From Bacteroidota bacterium (lineage in GTDB: Bacteria > Bacteroidota > Bacteroidia > Chitinophagales > LD1): a stretch of 64,000 nt of DNA. Below are positions 44,434 to 53,489 of the stretch, one piece after another. Position 1 is the stretch's first letter; the number at the start of each line of letters is the position of its first letter. Where the stretch lies: contig CANJLD010000005.1 of assembly GCA_947475165.1 (NCBI GenBank), forward strand, positions 62,001 through 126,000, given 5' to 3'. The notes under the pieces are model-generated. The model made no database searches, was not told the DNA's origin, and worked only from the letters and a program-made list of their open reading frames with translations. The position numbers and the translations under genes are program-made.

Positions 44434-44706
44434 TTCCACCGCTGGGGTTTTCGTTTCCACCGCTGGCATTCGCGGTTCCACCGATGGCGTTCGCGATTCC
44501 ACCTGTGGGGTTTTCGTTTCCACCGTTGGCGTTCGCGGTTCCACCGTTGGGGTTTTCGTTTCCACCGATGGGGTTCGCGATTCCACCGATGGGGTTTTCG
44601 TTTCCACCGATGGCGTTCGCGGTTCCACCGATGGCATTTTCGTTTCCACCGATGGCGTTCGCGGTTCCACCGATGGGGTTTTGGTTTCCACCGCTGGCGT
44701 TCGCGA
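44434..44706. repeat. Minisatellite: 13 tandem 21-bp units
   Basis: Thirteen units of 21 bp plus partial units at both ends. The pattern is TTCCACCGATGGSGTTYKCG, mostly alternating between a TTCGTTT-type and a CGCGGTT/CGCGATT-type end. As with the array at 23300-23593, the period is divisible by 3, and both strands stay open over 80-99 codons (heptads PSVETKT/PSVEPRT on the minus strand, from a GTG). No clear start signal supports translation. Confidence 0.9.
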
Positions 44707-44734
44707 TTCCACCGTTCTTTAGTTTTTAGTTAAA

Positions 44735-45180
44735 ATGCATGTGTTTTTGATGAAAAGTGAGGTTTTGGGCGAATTTCATAGGGCCTCATCCGCCTCGCTT
44801 TGCTTGGCACCTTCTCCATTGGAATGGAGAAGGGATGGAGTGCGGAGGATTAAAATCCTTTTTATCTGTGAGTTCGAGATGCGCTGCGCTAACATCTCGA
44901 ACAGCAGAGTTGCGTTTGTCATGCCGAGGCACGAGGCATCTTGTATTTTGTATTTGGCTGTTGGCTGGTCGGGTTAGGGATTGGAGCGGAAATCCTTTTT
45001 TGCTTTTTTGCGCGTGAGGTTACACTTACTATTGAGGGGATTGCTTCGCGGAGCCTCGCAATGACGTTTTGTAAGGGGAAGCAAAAAAGATTGTAGCGTA
45101 AAGCCCGTCCGAGGCTTTGCGAGGAACCCCATAATAATTAGGAGATTGCTTCGTCCGCAGAGCCGTCCTCGCAATGACGA
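44735..45180. repeat. Cluster of dispersed intergenic repeats upstream of pyrC
   Basis: Several palindromes in one interval: CCTTCTCCATTGGAATGGAG (about 44810-44830), GTTCGAGATG...CATCTCGAAC (about 44872-44902), GCCGAGGCACGAGGC (about 44923-44937), GGGATTGGAGCGGAAATCC (about 44977-44995), and two copies of the GATTGCTTC...GCAATGACG family (45036-45066, 45141-45180). No credible gene lies here. Confidence 0.75.
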
Positions 45181-45221
45181 TGCGAAAGATTAATTTCTAA
45201 ATTCGCCCACCGGTAAAAACT

Positions 45222-46577
45222 ATGAGCAACTACATTATCCGCAACGCGCAAATTATTAACGAAGGAAAAATTACTTCGCAGGATGTGCTTATCCGCAACC
45301 AGCGCATTGAGCGCGTAGATGGCAGCTTTGATGTAAAATTTAAAGCCGAAGAAATAGATGCAGCCGGCCTGCACCTGATGCCCGGCATTATTGACGACCA
45401 GGTGCATTTCCGCGAGCCGGGGCTTACGCACAAGGCGAGTATTTACACCGAGGCGCGTGCCGGTGTGGCCGGTGGGGTTACCTCGTTTATGGAGATGCCC
45501 AACACCGACCCACCTGCCTGCACGCTGGAGCTGCTGGAGCAGAAATATGAAATTGCCGCGCGCACATCGCTGGCCAACTATTCGTTTTACATGGGCACCA
45601 ACCACCACAATATTGATGAGCTGCGCAAGGTGGACAAAACGAAGATTTGCGGCATCAAGATTTTTATGGGCAGCAGCACCGGTGATATGCTGGTGGATGA
45701 ACCGGAGGTGCTGGAGCGGGTGTTCAGCGAGCGGAACGATATACTGATAGCCACGCACTGCGAGGACGACCGGTTGGTGAAAGAGCGCACGGAGATTTAC
45801 AAAGAGAAATACGGTGAGAATATTCCGATGGAATGTCACGCTGAAATACGCAACGAGGAAGTTTGTTTGAACTCGAGCAAGTATGCGGTGGAGCTGGCGA
45901 AGAAGTTCAACAGCCGGTTGCATGTTTTCCATCTTTCAACAGCCGATGAGCTGCAGCTTTTCCGCAACGATATTCCGCTGAAGGATAAACGGATTACGGC
46001 AGAGATTTGTGTGCATCATCTGTGGTTTGATAAAAGCGATTACGAAAAGTTAGGAAGTAAAATAAAATGCAACCCCGCCATTAAAGAGGCTCATCATAAA
46101 AAAGCGTTGTTCGAAGCTATGCTTGATGACCGGTTGGATGTGATAGCCACCGACCACGCTCCGCATACGGCAGAGGAGAAAGCGAACAAGTATCTGAAAG
46201 CGCCATCCGGTCTGCCGCTTATTCAGCACTCGCTGAATATGATGCTGGACTTTCATCAGCAAGGAAAGATTTCGTTAGAGAGAATTATTGAGAAGATGTG
46301 CCATGCACCGGCTATCTGTTTTGAGGTGAAGGACCGCGGTTACATCCGCGAAGGTTACTTTGCCGATATGGCTTTAATGGACCTGAGTAAGGAATACACG
46401 GTTCTTGGCGCACCATCGCCCAAGGCGAATGTGTTGTATAAATGCGGGTGGAGTCCGCTAGAGGGAAAAACGTTTAAAGGGCAGGTAGTTACCACGTTTG
46501 TAAGCGGCTATCCGGTTTACAAAAACGGCACGTTTGACGAGCGCAATAAGGGCATGCGCTTGGAATTTGCGCGATAA
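45222..46577 (+). CDS. pyrC: Dihydroorotase
   Basis: 451 residues of the amidohydrolase family. Zinc and catalytic motifs: DDQVHFREPGLTHKASIYTE, GIKIFMGSSTG (the carboxylated lysine), HCEDDRL, HVFHLSTADE and ATDHAPHTAEEK with the catalytic Asp. Cyclises N-carbamoyl-aspartate to dihydroorotate in pyrimidine synthesis. The first metal-binding His of the usual HxH is Gln60 here (Q60-V-H62-F-R64); from memory this is common in Bacteroidetes homologues, but I cannot verify it. The length and intact Asp and Lys favour a working enzyme. Confidence 0.9.
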   Translation: MSNYIIRNAQIINEGKITSQDVLIRNQRIERVDGSFDVKFKAEEIDAAGLHLMPGIIDDQVHFREPGLTHKASIYTEARAGVAGGVTSFMEMPNTDPPACTLELLEQKYEIAARTSLANYSFYMGTNHHNIDELRKVDKTKICGIKIFMGSSTGDMLVDEPEVLERVFSERNDILIATHCEDDRLVKERTEIYKEKYGENIPMECHAEIRNEEVCLNSSKYAVELAKKFNSRLHVFHLSTADELQLFRNDIPLKDKRITAEICVHHLWFDKSDYEKLGSKIKCNPAIKEAHHKKALFEAMLDDRLDVIATDHAPHTAEEKANKYLKAPSGLPLIQHSLNMMLDFHQQGKISLERIIEKMCHAPAICFEVKDRGYIREGYFADMALMDLSKEYTVLGAPSPKANVLYKCGWSPLEGKTFKGQVVTTFVSGYPVYKNGTFDERNKGMRLEFAR

Positions 46578-46611
46578 TTATTCAGATTTAATTAACCAAA
46601 AAATAATAGCC

Positions 46612-47067
46612 ATGAAGAACATAGTACTCACCCTGACATTTTTAATAGGCACTTCTGCTGCGTTTGCGCAGGTTACTGAAAGAGACAGGTCGATGAAAGA
46701 CATTCTGAAAGATTGTCAGTCGCTGATTGATGATATAGAAAACAGGAATGAAGAAATTGTGCGGATGGAGTTTGATATTGTGAAGGACAAGAAAGAAACT
46801 TTCCGCACCCTCACCGACTCTTATACTTACGGCATTACAGCGGTTGGCGATTACCGCATTACCAAAATAGGCATTGAGCTATACAGCGAAGATTATACGG
46901 ACAGCAATACCTGGACGCTGGTAAAGGTGGAGAATGCCGATAAGTATTTTGCTTCGATAACTATAAAACCAAGTGCAACTAAACGTTATAAGATTGTTGT
47001 AAAGGCTTTGAAGTTTGATGAGGATTATACCGGAGGGCATTACGGGTTGATTGTTTATCATGAATGA
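46612..47067 (+). CDS. Secreted protein of unknown function
   Basis: 151 residues, signal peptide 1-20 (TSAAFAQ), start at 46612. The mature part has a short coiled-coil helix (LKDCQSLIDDIENRNEEIV) and then beta strands (YGITAVGDYRITKIGIELYS, KRYKIVVKALKFDED) that look like a pre-peptidase C-terminal or bacterial-Ig-type sandwich. Family not recognised. It follows pyrC by 34 bp and is followed by a repeat-rich terminator region. Confidence 0.7.
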   Translation: MKNIVLTLTFLIGTSAAFAQVTERDRSMKDILKDCQSLIDDIENRNEEIVRMEFDIVKDKKETFRTLTDSYTYGITAVGDYRITKIGIELYSEDYTDSNTWTLVKVENADKYFASITIKPSATKRYKIVVKALKFDEDYTGGHYGLIVYHE

Positions 47068-47208
47068 CCCCTAAATCCCCTGAAGGGGAATTGAAAGACA
47101 GCCCCCAACCCCCTAAAGGGGGCTTAACAGCCGATACAAAATGCAAACAGCCGAAGAATTTTCTCCGGCTGTTTGCATTTAAGTCCCCTTTAGGGGATTT
47201 AGGGGTGA
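47068..47208. repeat. Inverted CCCCTAAATCCCC/GGGGATTTAGGGG repeat around a terminator
   Basis: CCCCTAAATCCCCTGAAGGG at the left and TTTAGGGGATTTAGGGG at the right form an outer pair, with CCCCCTAAAGGGGG inside. A terminator is nested at 47139-47180. This is a common Bacteroidetes intergenic palindrome. Confidence 0.7.
47139..47180. terminator. Bidirectional intrinsic terminator
   Basis: A 15-bp stem AAATGCAAACAGCCG/CGGCTGTTTGCATTT between the convergent genes ending at 47067 and 47219. Confidence 0.85.
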
Positions 47209-47218
47209 GATTGGTTTT

Positions 47219-49000
47219 TTACAAACCTAAATCATAAACCATTCTTGCTTGTACGCCTTTGGTTTTCTTTAGGTATTCGATGGTTTTGTAGATTTCGTAT
47301 TGCTCGCCTAACTGCTCTTTTACTATTTGCAGTTTAGCATCGCCAAAGCTCTCGGCAATTTTTTCGGAGAAAGATTTTTCTTCGGGATATGCTTTGGTGC
47401 GGTAGTCTTTCAGGTTAGCTTTTTTAGCCGCGTATGCAATGGCTTCATCCAGTCCGCCAATTTCATCTACTAATCCATTAGCAATTCCCTGATTACCGGT
47501 CCACACACGGCCTTGTGCAATGGTTTCGATATAAGCAGTATCCATAGGAACACCGTTAACGTCTTTTTTAACCCCGCTTCTTCCTTCGGCTACGCGCGAT
47601 TTAAATTCGCGGTAAGTTTTCTCTACGTTGCGCTGAGCAAAGGCAGATTCTTCGGCATCAAGAGGTTTGGTCAAGCCGCCAAGCACACCGTGCTTTGTCA
47701 CCTTTACTTCATCGAAAGTAATTCCAAGTTTATCGTTGAAGAATTTTTTGGCGTTCGGCAACAAACCGAATACACCGATAGAACCGGTGATGGTGTTGGG
47801 CTGCGCATAAATCCTATCGCCCATACAGGCAATATAATAACCACCGGAGGCGGCCACATCGCCAAACGAAACAACCAATGGCTTTTCCTTTTTAGCCAAG
47901 AGCAATTCGCGCCACATTACATCGCTTGCCAGTGCGCTACCGCCCGGTGAGTTTACGCGCAATACAATCGCTTTTACTTTTTCATCTCTGCGCAGCTTGC
48001 GGATAAGTTTTGAAAACGATTCGCCACCAATCTGTCCGTCCTGCCCTTCGCCATCTACAATTTCACCTTCGGCATATACCACGGCAATTTTGTTTGATGA
48101 TTCTAAATCTTTCTCCAGCGTAGTAGCATACTTTGCCAAATCAATTGACTCGAGGTCTTTCTTTTTATCTACTCCAAGTTTCGCTTTCAGTTTATCCAAT
48201 ACCTGGTCGTAATACAATACATCGTCAATCAGTTTCAACTCTTTGTCTTTCTCGGCAGTTTCAGCCGATAAGTTGTTTACGATTTTATTCAAATCAGCGG
48301 TATCGAGTTTTCTTTCCTTCGCAATGTTTACGATGAACTGATTGTATACATCGCCATAAATATTCATCAACTGTTTGCGGTTAGGCTCGCTCATATCGGT
48401 GCGGATGAAAGGCTCGATGGCACTCTTGAAAGCACCGCAGTGAAAATCCTGCACTTCGATGCCGAGCTTATCGAGCATACCTTTGTAATACATAATCTCA
48501 CGGCCGAAACCTTTCAGTTCCATTCCGCCTTGCGGGTTAATAAAAATCTGGTCGGCAGCGGTAGCCAGGTAATATGATTTTTGGTTCAGCACTTCGCCAT
48601 AGGCGTAAACAAACTTTCCGCTCTTTCTGAAATCTGCCAGCGACTGACGGATAACTTCGAGCGTAGCCAGACCGTTGTCGTTCAGGCCGAGTTCCATGTA
48701 GATACCTTTGATGTTATCGTCTTTCTTAGCCTTAGCAATGCACTCGCGAATCTCGGTTAAGCCAATTGCTTTTTTCTGTGGCTTCAGATTAAAGATGCTC
48801 ATGCCTGCAAACGGATTGTCGTTTGTCTTTTCAGGAATAGAGTAATTCAAATCGAGCTTTAGAATTGAATTAGCGGCAATGGTTGCTTTTTTGTCGCCAC
48901 CTGCTGCGGCTGCAATGCCGATAATTATAAAAATGCCGATAAGCATAAACAGGAACAGACCTGTTATGGTGGCGAATACGAATTTCAAAAACTGCTTCAT
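47219..49000 (-). CDS. sppA: Signal peptide peptidase SppA, long (67K) type
   Basis: 593 residues from ATG 49000 (MKQFLKFVFATITGLFLFML), which opens a membrane anchor. The frame is open upstream but that extension is not conserved-looking. Two S49 peptidase repeats: the N-terminal half carries the catalytic-lysine region (VLNQKSYYLATAADQIF) and the C-terminal half the serine (SFGDVAASGGYYIACMGDRI), with RVNSPGGSALASDV nearby. It degrades cleaved signal peptides in the inner membrane. Divergent from folK with an 81-bp gap. Confidence 0.92.
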   Translation of the reverse strand: MKQFLKFVFATITGLFLFMLIGIFIIIGIAAAAGGDKKATIAANSILKLDLNYSIPEKTNDNPFAGMSIFNLKPQKKAIGLTEIRECIAKAKKDDNIKGIYMELGLNDNGLATLEVIRQSLADFRKSGKFVYAYGEVLNQKSYYLATAADQIFINPQGGMELKGFGREIMYYKGMLDKLGIEVQDFHCGAFKSAIEPFIRTDMSEPNRKQLMNIYGDVYNQFIVNIAKERKLDTADLNKIVNNLSAETAEKDKELKLIDDVLYYDQVLDKLKAKLGVDKKKDLESIDLAKYATTLEKDLESSNKIAVVYAEGEIVDGEGQDGQIGGESFSKLIRKLRRDEKVKAIVLRVNSPGGSALASDVMWRELLLAKKEKPLVVSFGDVAASGGYYIACMGDRIYAQPNTITGSIGVFGLLPNAKKFFNDKLGITFDEVKVTKHGVLGGLTKPLDAEESAFAQRNVEKTYREFKSRVAEGRSGVKKDVNGVPMDTAYIETIAQGRVWTGNQGIANGLVDEIGGLDEAIAYAAKKANLKDYRTKAYPEEKSFSEKIAESFGDAKLQIVKEQLGEQYEIYKTIEYLKKTKGVQARMVYDLGL

Positions 49001-49065
49001 GTTATTTTTGTTTAGGTGTAAAACGAATGGCGTGTGCCGAAATTTTAAATGGAGGGCAATAATAA

Positions 49066-49073
49066 TACTTTTG
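49066..49073 (+). promoter_or_regulatory. -7 promoter element TACTTTTG for folK
   Basis: Exact TAnnTTTG, 8 nt before the folK ATG at 49082. Supports that start over an in-frame codon at 49049 and implies a UTR of only a few nucleotides. Confidence 0.5.
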
Positions 49074-49081
49074 AAATCTCT

Positions 49082-49564
49082 ATGACGCATGTTTATTTAC
49101 TGCTCGGCTCGAATGAAAATGACCGGTTTAAGAACCTTGAACGGGCCTGTGAACTTATTGCGTTGAAGTGTGGTAAAGCATTAAAGCAATCGGCACTTTA
49201 CGAAACCGAAGCGTGGGGATTGAAAGAGCAAAATGCTTTTTTAAATCAGGCAATTGTAATAGAGTCTTCGCTCCCACCGCTTGAACTTCTGACTCAACTA
49301 AAAGCAATAGAAAAAGAAATAGGCAGAACAGAAACCGTGAAATGGGGGCCACGCGTAATTGATATTGATATTCTGTTTTACGGAAATGAAATAGTCGAGA
49401 CCGAAGAGCTAACCATACCGCACCCGTTTTTGCATCAGCGCAAATTCACTTTAGAACCGCTGAATGAAATTGAACCGCGGTTTGTTCATCCGGTGATGCA
49501 AAAAACTGTCCGTGTATTATTAAAGGAGTGCTCCGATACATCGCTTGTAAAAAAGCTGAACTGA
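49082..49564 (+). CDS. folK: 2-amino-4-hydroxy-6-hydroxymethyldihydropteridine pyrophosphokinase
   Basis: 160 residues, the standard HPPK size. Motifs: VYLLLGSNENDR, KWGPRVIDIDILFYG with the two Asp that bind Mg-ATP, and IPHPFLHQRKFTLEPLNEI. Transfers pyrophosphate to the pterin in folate synthesis. Followed by the deoxynucleoside kinase gene 19 bp downstream, an arrangement I recall from other Bacteroidetes. Confidence 0.93.
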   Translation: MTHVYLLLGSNENDRFKNLERACELIALKCGKALKQSALYETEAWGLKEQNAFLNQAIVIESSLPPLELLTQLKAIEKEIGRTETVKWGPRVIDIDILFYGNEIVETEELTIPHPFLHQRKFTLEPLNEIEPRFVHPVMQKTVRVLLKECSDTSLVKKLN

Positions 49565-49583
49565 ATTACATTCGTCCGCAGGC

Positions 49584-50222
49584 ATGGAGCAAGAATTTAA
49601 ATACAACTTTATTACCATCGAGGGCTGTATAGGTGCCGGTAAAACTACGCTGGCAAAAAAACTGTCGCGCGATTTTAACGGCAAGCTGATACTCGAGCAG
49701 TTTGAAGACAATCCTTTTCTGCCCGGTTTTTATAAAGACCCTGCGCGTCATGCCTTTCCGGTAGAGCTTTATTTTATGGCGGAACGTTTTCAGCATTTAA
49801 AGAAACTGCTGAGCGAGGCAGATATTTTTAAATCGTTTACTGTTTCTGATTTCCTTTTTCAAAAGAGTTTGATTTTTGCCAACAACAATTTGACGGATGA
49901 TGAATCGAAACTGTACCGCACTTTGTTCGATATTATTAATCCAAGTTTACCCAAGCCTGATATTATTCTGTATTTGTATGCACCCGTGGAAACTTTGTTA
50001 GAGCGCATTCAAAAGCGCGGAAGAGATTATGAAATGAATATTCAGGCAGAGTATCTCGATAAAATTCAGAACGCTTACTTAGATTATTTTCGCCATCAGC
50101 AGCATTCTATTGTTGTTTTGGTAAACACCACCAACCTGAACTTTGTTGACTTAAAGAATGATTACGAATTCATCCTCGAAATTCTGAAGACAAAATTTGA
50201 AACCGGTCTGCATTACGTTTAA
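49584..50222 (+). CDS. Deoxynucleoside kinase
   Basis: 212 residues. P-loop ITIEGCIGAGKTTLAKKL, the ARHAFPVELYFMAERF region that shapes the nucleoside pocket, SDFLFQKSL (DRS-like motif) and RGRDYEMNIQAEYL (lid) place it in the dNK/dGK family. Phosphorylates deoxyribonucleosides in salvage; which one cannot be told from sequence alone. Probably co-transcribed with folK. Confidence 0.88.
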   Translation: MEQEFKYNFITIEGCIGAGKTTLAKKLSRDFNGKLILEQFEDNPFLPGFYKDPARHAFPVELYFMAERFQHLKKLLSEADIFKSFTVSDFLFQKSLIFANNNLTDDESKLYRTLFDIINPSLPKPDIILYLYAPVETLLERIQKRGRDYEMNIQAEYLDKIQNAYLDYFRHQQHSIVVLVNTTNLNFVDLKNDYEFILEILKTKFETGLHYV

Positions 50223-50240
50223 CGTATACTAACAGTTGGG

Positions 50241-50271
50241 TTTGCGCAACTAAATTTTTCGTATAGGTTTG
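50241..50271 (+). promoter_or_regulatory. Complete Bacteroidetes promoter: TTTG-N19-TAGGTTTG
   Basis: -33 TTTG at 50241-50244 and -7 TAGGTTTG at 50264-50271, with a 19-nt spacer that matches the Bacteroidetes consensus exactly. Drives the glutamate dehydrogenase gene; predicted 5-prime UTR about 35 nt. Confidence 0.75.
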
Positions 50272-50273
50272 CT

Positions 50274-50290
50274 ATCCGTCTCAAACGGAT
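50274..50290 (+). other. Small hairpin in the glutamate dehydrogenase 5-prime UTR
   Basis: ATCCGT-CTCAA-ACGGAT, directly downstream of the predicted transcription start; could stabilise the mRNA or modulate initiation. Confidence 0.4.
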
Positions 50291-50311
50291 ATTGCTCATT
50301 AAAACAAAATT

Positions 50312-51754
50312 ATGCCAGATAAGAAGAGTCCTACAGATTTAAAGAATTTAAGTTTCTCCGATAGTGTTTCTTACTATTTCGACAAAGCCGCTCCGTTCAC
50401 GGGCGCACCGCAGGGGTTACTCGACCAGATAAAAGCCTGCAACAGTATTTACAAAATGAATTTTCCGGTTAAGTATGGTAACGAGGTGCGCGTAATTGAA
50501 GCGTATCGCGTGCAGCATTCACATCACCGGATGCCTACCAAGGGCGGAATTCGTTATTCGCTACAAGTTGACCAAGATGAAGTAATGGCGCTTGCCGCAC
50601 TCATGACTTATAAGTGTGCGCTGGTGGATGTTCCATTTGGTGGAGCAAAGGGCGGAATTAAAATTGCGCCTCGTCAAACATCTCCTGAAATTCTGGAAAA
50701 CATTACCAGAAGATATACCACTGAGTTGGTGAAGAAAAATTTTATCGGTCCCGGTATTGATGTTCCCGCTCCTGATTACGGAACCGGTGAGCGCGAAATG
50801 GCGTGGATACTTGATACGTATATTACACTCAATCCGGGTGAAATAAATGGCTACGGTTGCGTTACCGGTAAACCTATCTCACAAAATGGTATACATGGAA
50901 GAACTGAGGCTACCGGTAGAGGAGTGGTTTACGCGCTTAACGAAGTTTGCTCTTATAAAGATGATATGAAAGATATCGGTCTTGAAACCGGTTTAGAAGG
51001 CAAGCGAGTGATTGTTCAGGGCTTGGGAAATGTTGGTTATCATACCGCAAGAATAATTACGCAGTATGGCGCAAAAGTAATTGCTATTGCAGAAGCAGAT
51101 GGTGCGGTGTATGACGAAAACGGTCTTGACATTGATGATTTATATAAATACCGTCAGGAAAAAAAATCGGTAAAAGGTTACACTAAAGGCAAAGCAAAAG
51201 TTATTGCAGATTCTGCTTCGGCTCTTGAACTTGAATGCGATATTTTAATTCCTGCTGCGCTTGAAAAACAGATTACCGATAAGAATGCTGCGCGTATCAA
51301 AGCAAAAATTATTGCTGAAGCGGCTAATGGTCCTGTAACACCTGCCGCTGAAAAAATATTATTGAAGAAAGGCGTGATGATTATTCCTGATATTTATGTG
51401 AACGCAGGTGGTGTTACGGTTTCTTATTTTGAGTGGTTGAAAAACCTTTCGCACGTTCGTTTTGGGCGTATGCAAAAACGTTGGGAAGAAAGACATCAAA
51501 CCGATTTCATTAAATTGATTGAAGACCTTACCGGTAAAAAAGTTCCTAAAGCACGCATCGAAAATTTAATACACGGTGCCGATGAAATTGATTTAGTAAA
51601 CAGTGGTTTGGAAGACACTATGATTGAAGCTTATCGCGACATCCGCGAGTTTAAAAAGCGTAGAAAATCTGAAATTGATATCCGCACTGCTGCATTTGCA
51701 GTTTCGATAACTAAAATTAAGAACAGCTATTATGCCATGGGAATTTTCCCTTGA
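50312..51754 (+). CDS. Glutamate (Glu/Leu/Phe/Val) dehydrogenase
   Basis: 480 residues. Substrate-binding [12 protein letters not shown], catalytic-lysine region [22 protein letters not shown](P) motif [15 protein letters not shown] and [18 protein letters not shown] identify the family. Interconverts 2-oxoglutarate plus ammonia and glutamate. Closest in feel to GDHs of the approximately 420-480 residue hexameric type; the cofactor cannot be decided from these motifs. Own promoter and terminator, so monocistronic. Confidence 0.9.
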   Translation: MPDKKSPTDLKNLSFSDSVSYYFDKAAPFTGAPQGLLDQIKACNSIYKMNFPVKYGNEVRVIEAYRVQHSHHRMPTKGGIRYSLQVDQDEVMALAALMTYKCALVDVPFGGAKGGIKIAPRQTSPEILENITRRYTTELVKKNFIGPGIDVPAPDYGTGEREMAWILDTYITLNPGEINGYGCVTGKPISQNGIHGRTEATGRGVVYALNEVCSYKDDMKDIGLETGLEGKRVIVQGLGNVGYHTARIITQYGAKVIAIAEADGAVYDENGLDIDDLYKYRQEKKSVKGYTKGKAKVIADSASALELECDILIPAALEKQITDKNAARIKAKIIAEAANGPVTPAAEKILLKKGVMIIPDIYVNAGGVTVSYFEWLKNLSHVRFGRMQKRWEERHQTDFIKLIEDLTGKKVPKARIENLIHGADEIDLVNSGLEDTMIEAYRDIREFKKRRKSEIDIRTAAFAVSITKIKNSYYAMGIFP

Positions 51755-51778
51755 TTCTGATCGCTCAAAATCCGGGAT

Positions 51779-51803
51779 GCCGTCAGCAAGGAATGCTGGC
51801 GGC
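51779..51803 (+). terminator. Intrinsic terminator of the glutamate dehydrogenase gene
   Basis: GCCGTCAGCA-AGGAA-TGCTGGCGGC followed by TTTTTTATTT. Confidence 0.9.
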
Positions 51804-51838
51804 TTTTTTATTTATACTTGCACCTCAAAAATTAAACA

Positions 51839-52987
51839 GTGGAAAGAAATCTTTACAACGAAGAACACAAAATGTTTGCGCAAAGTGTGCGCGATTTTGT
51901 AGCCAAAGAAGTTACTCCGAATAATGCAAAATGGGAAAAAGACCAAATGGTTAGCCGCGAAAGCTGGTTGAAATTTGGCGAAGCAGGTTACCTGTGTATG
52001 CAGATAGATGAGCAATATGGCGGACTCGGCATTAAAGATTGGCGTTACAATGCTATAGTTATGGAAGAACTTGCCCGCACCGGTGCGGCAGGACCGGCAG
52101 TGGGTTATCCTTTGCATTCAGATATTGTAACTCCTTACATTGACCACTACGGCAACGAAGCCACCAAGAAAAAATATTTGCCAAAACTTATCACCGGTGA
52201 ATGGATTGCTTCTATTGCTATGACAGAACCAGGTGCTGGCAGCGATTTGCAAAACATCCGCACCAGTGCAGTTGACAAAGGCGATTACTATTTAGTAAAC
52301 GGTTCAAAAACTTTTATCACCAACGGATATTTAAGCGATGTGTGTGTAGTAGCCGTAAAAACCGACCCATCTAAAGGAGCAAAGGGAACTTCACTTTTAG
52401 TTATTGATACTTCAATGAAAGGTTTTACTAAAGGAAAACCATTTGAAAAAATCGGTTTGCACGCGCAAGACACCTGCGAACTGTTTTTTGAAAATGTAGA
52501 AGTGCCGAAAGAAAATTTATTGGGCAAAGAAGGTGAAGGTTTTAAATACATGATGAATGAACTTTCACAGGAAAGATTGTTGGTAGCATTCACCGCTATT
52601 GCTGCTGCAGAAGGCGCATTAGCTACAACAGTTCAGTATACAAAAGACAGAGTAGCTTTTGGCAAACCGATTTCTGAATTACAAAACACAAGATTCAAAC
52701 TTGCAGAATTAGCAACCGAAGTAACCATTGGCAGAACTTTTGCCGACCGGTGCGTAGAATTGCATTGCGAAAAGAAGTTAGATCAGGCAACAGCTTCAAT
52801 GGCTAAATACTGGCTCACCGATTTACAAAGCAAAGTTGCTGATGAATGTTTGCAATTACATGGCGGCTACGGCTACATTTGGGAATACCCGATTGCGCGT
52901 GCTTATGCGGATGCCCGAGTACAACGCATTTATGCAGGCACTAATGAAATTATGAAAGAGTTGATTGCGAGAAGTGTGTTGAAGTAA
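51839..52987 (+). CDS. Acyl-CoA dehydrogenase
   Basis: 382 residues, GTG start. MTEPGAGSDLQNIRT (FAD and substrate loop), FITNGYLSDV, QLHGGYGYIWEYP and RVQRIYAGTNEIMKELIAR are family signatures. The residue at the usual C-terminal catalytic position is Ala (IYAGTNEI). A Glu at about residue 245 in LSQERLLVA occupies the alternative catalytic position used by isovaleryl- and long-chain-type enzymes, so the enzyme is probably active. TATACTTG upstream is close to a -7 element. Its stop abuts the DinB stop. Confidence 0.88.
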   Translation: MERNLYNEEHKMFAQSVRDFVAKEVTPNNAKWEKDQMVSRESWLKFGEAGYLCMQIDEQYGGLGIKDWRYNAIVMEELARTGAAGPAVGYPLHSDIVTPYIDHYGNEATKKKYLPKLITGEWIASIAMTEPGAGSDLQNIRTSAVDKGDYYLVNGSKTFITNGYLSDVCVVAVKTDPSKGAKGTSLLVIDTSMKGFTKGKPFEKIGLHAQDTCELFFENVEVPKENLLGKEGEGFKYMMNELSQERLLVAFTAIAAAEGALATTVQYTKDRVAFGKPISELQNTRFKLAELATEVTIGRTFADRCVELHCEKKLDQATASMAKYWLTDLQSKVADECLQLHGGYGYIWEYPIARAYADARVQRIYAGTNEIMKELIARSVLK

Positions 52988-53485
52988 TTACTTCATCGCC
53001 TCCATTCCATACGTAGCCCATTCTTCAAAAGCCGGTCCGTAAACGCTGGTTACTTTTAATCCGTAATAGCGCATAACAATTTCTAATTGTCCGCGATGAT
53101 GCGCTTGATGTTTAATGAGAATGTCAAGCGTTACACCCCGCTTCCATTTTTCGCCATACATTTCTGTTTCTACTAAAAGATCTTCGTCTTTCCAGTTGGC
53201 TAATTCACGAACTAGACTTTCAGATGATTGTTTGTAACAATCACAAATTTCTTTCACCGTTTCGCCACTATAATCCTGCTGGTCTTTACCTTCAATCTTT
53301 AATCCAGTTTTCTCCATCATTTCTTTTACCGTATGCGTAATATGCCACGAAAGAAAACCCGCGCTGCGAATGCGCTCGTGTATTTTCTTATCTAACATTT
53401 CGTCACTCATCATGCCAAATAGCTTAAGTGTTCCCGCGCTTTCATATTTCCATTGGTGTAAAAAATCGCTGACTTTGCTGTACAT
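52988..53485 (-). CDS. DinB-family protein
   Basis: 165 residues, four-helix DinB/YfiT-like fold. The metal-binding His set is visible: SWHITHTVKEMM and IKHQAHHRGQLEIVMRYYG. Members bind a divalent metal and often act as thiol-dependent transferases; the substrate is unknown. It is convergent with the acyl-CoA dehydrogenase, and the two stops share the palindrome TGAAGTAATTACTTCA. Confidence 0.85.
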   Translation of the reverse strand: MYSKVSDFLHQWKYESAGTLKLFGMMSDEMLDKKIHERIRSAGFLSWHITHTVKEMMEKTGLKIEGKDQQDYSGETVKEICDCYKQSSESLVRELANWKDEDLLVETEMYGEKWKRGVTLDILIKHQAHHRGQLEIVMRYYGLKVTSVYGPAFEEWATYGMEAMK

Positions 53486-53489
53486 AATT

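Noticed and set aside
44413-44729. Minus-strand GTG ORF of PSVETKT heptads and a plus-strand ORF across the second array
   Set aside because: Same reason: both strands are open because of the 21-bp period. The PSVETKT reading is the better candidate, but there is no independent start or promoter evidence.
51839-52987. Inactive acyl-CoA dehydrogenase because of Ala at the usual catalytic Glu
   Set aside because: Glu245 in SQERLLVA is placed like the catalytic base of isovaleryl- and long-chain-type enzymes, so activity is expected.
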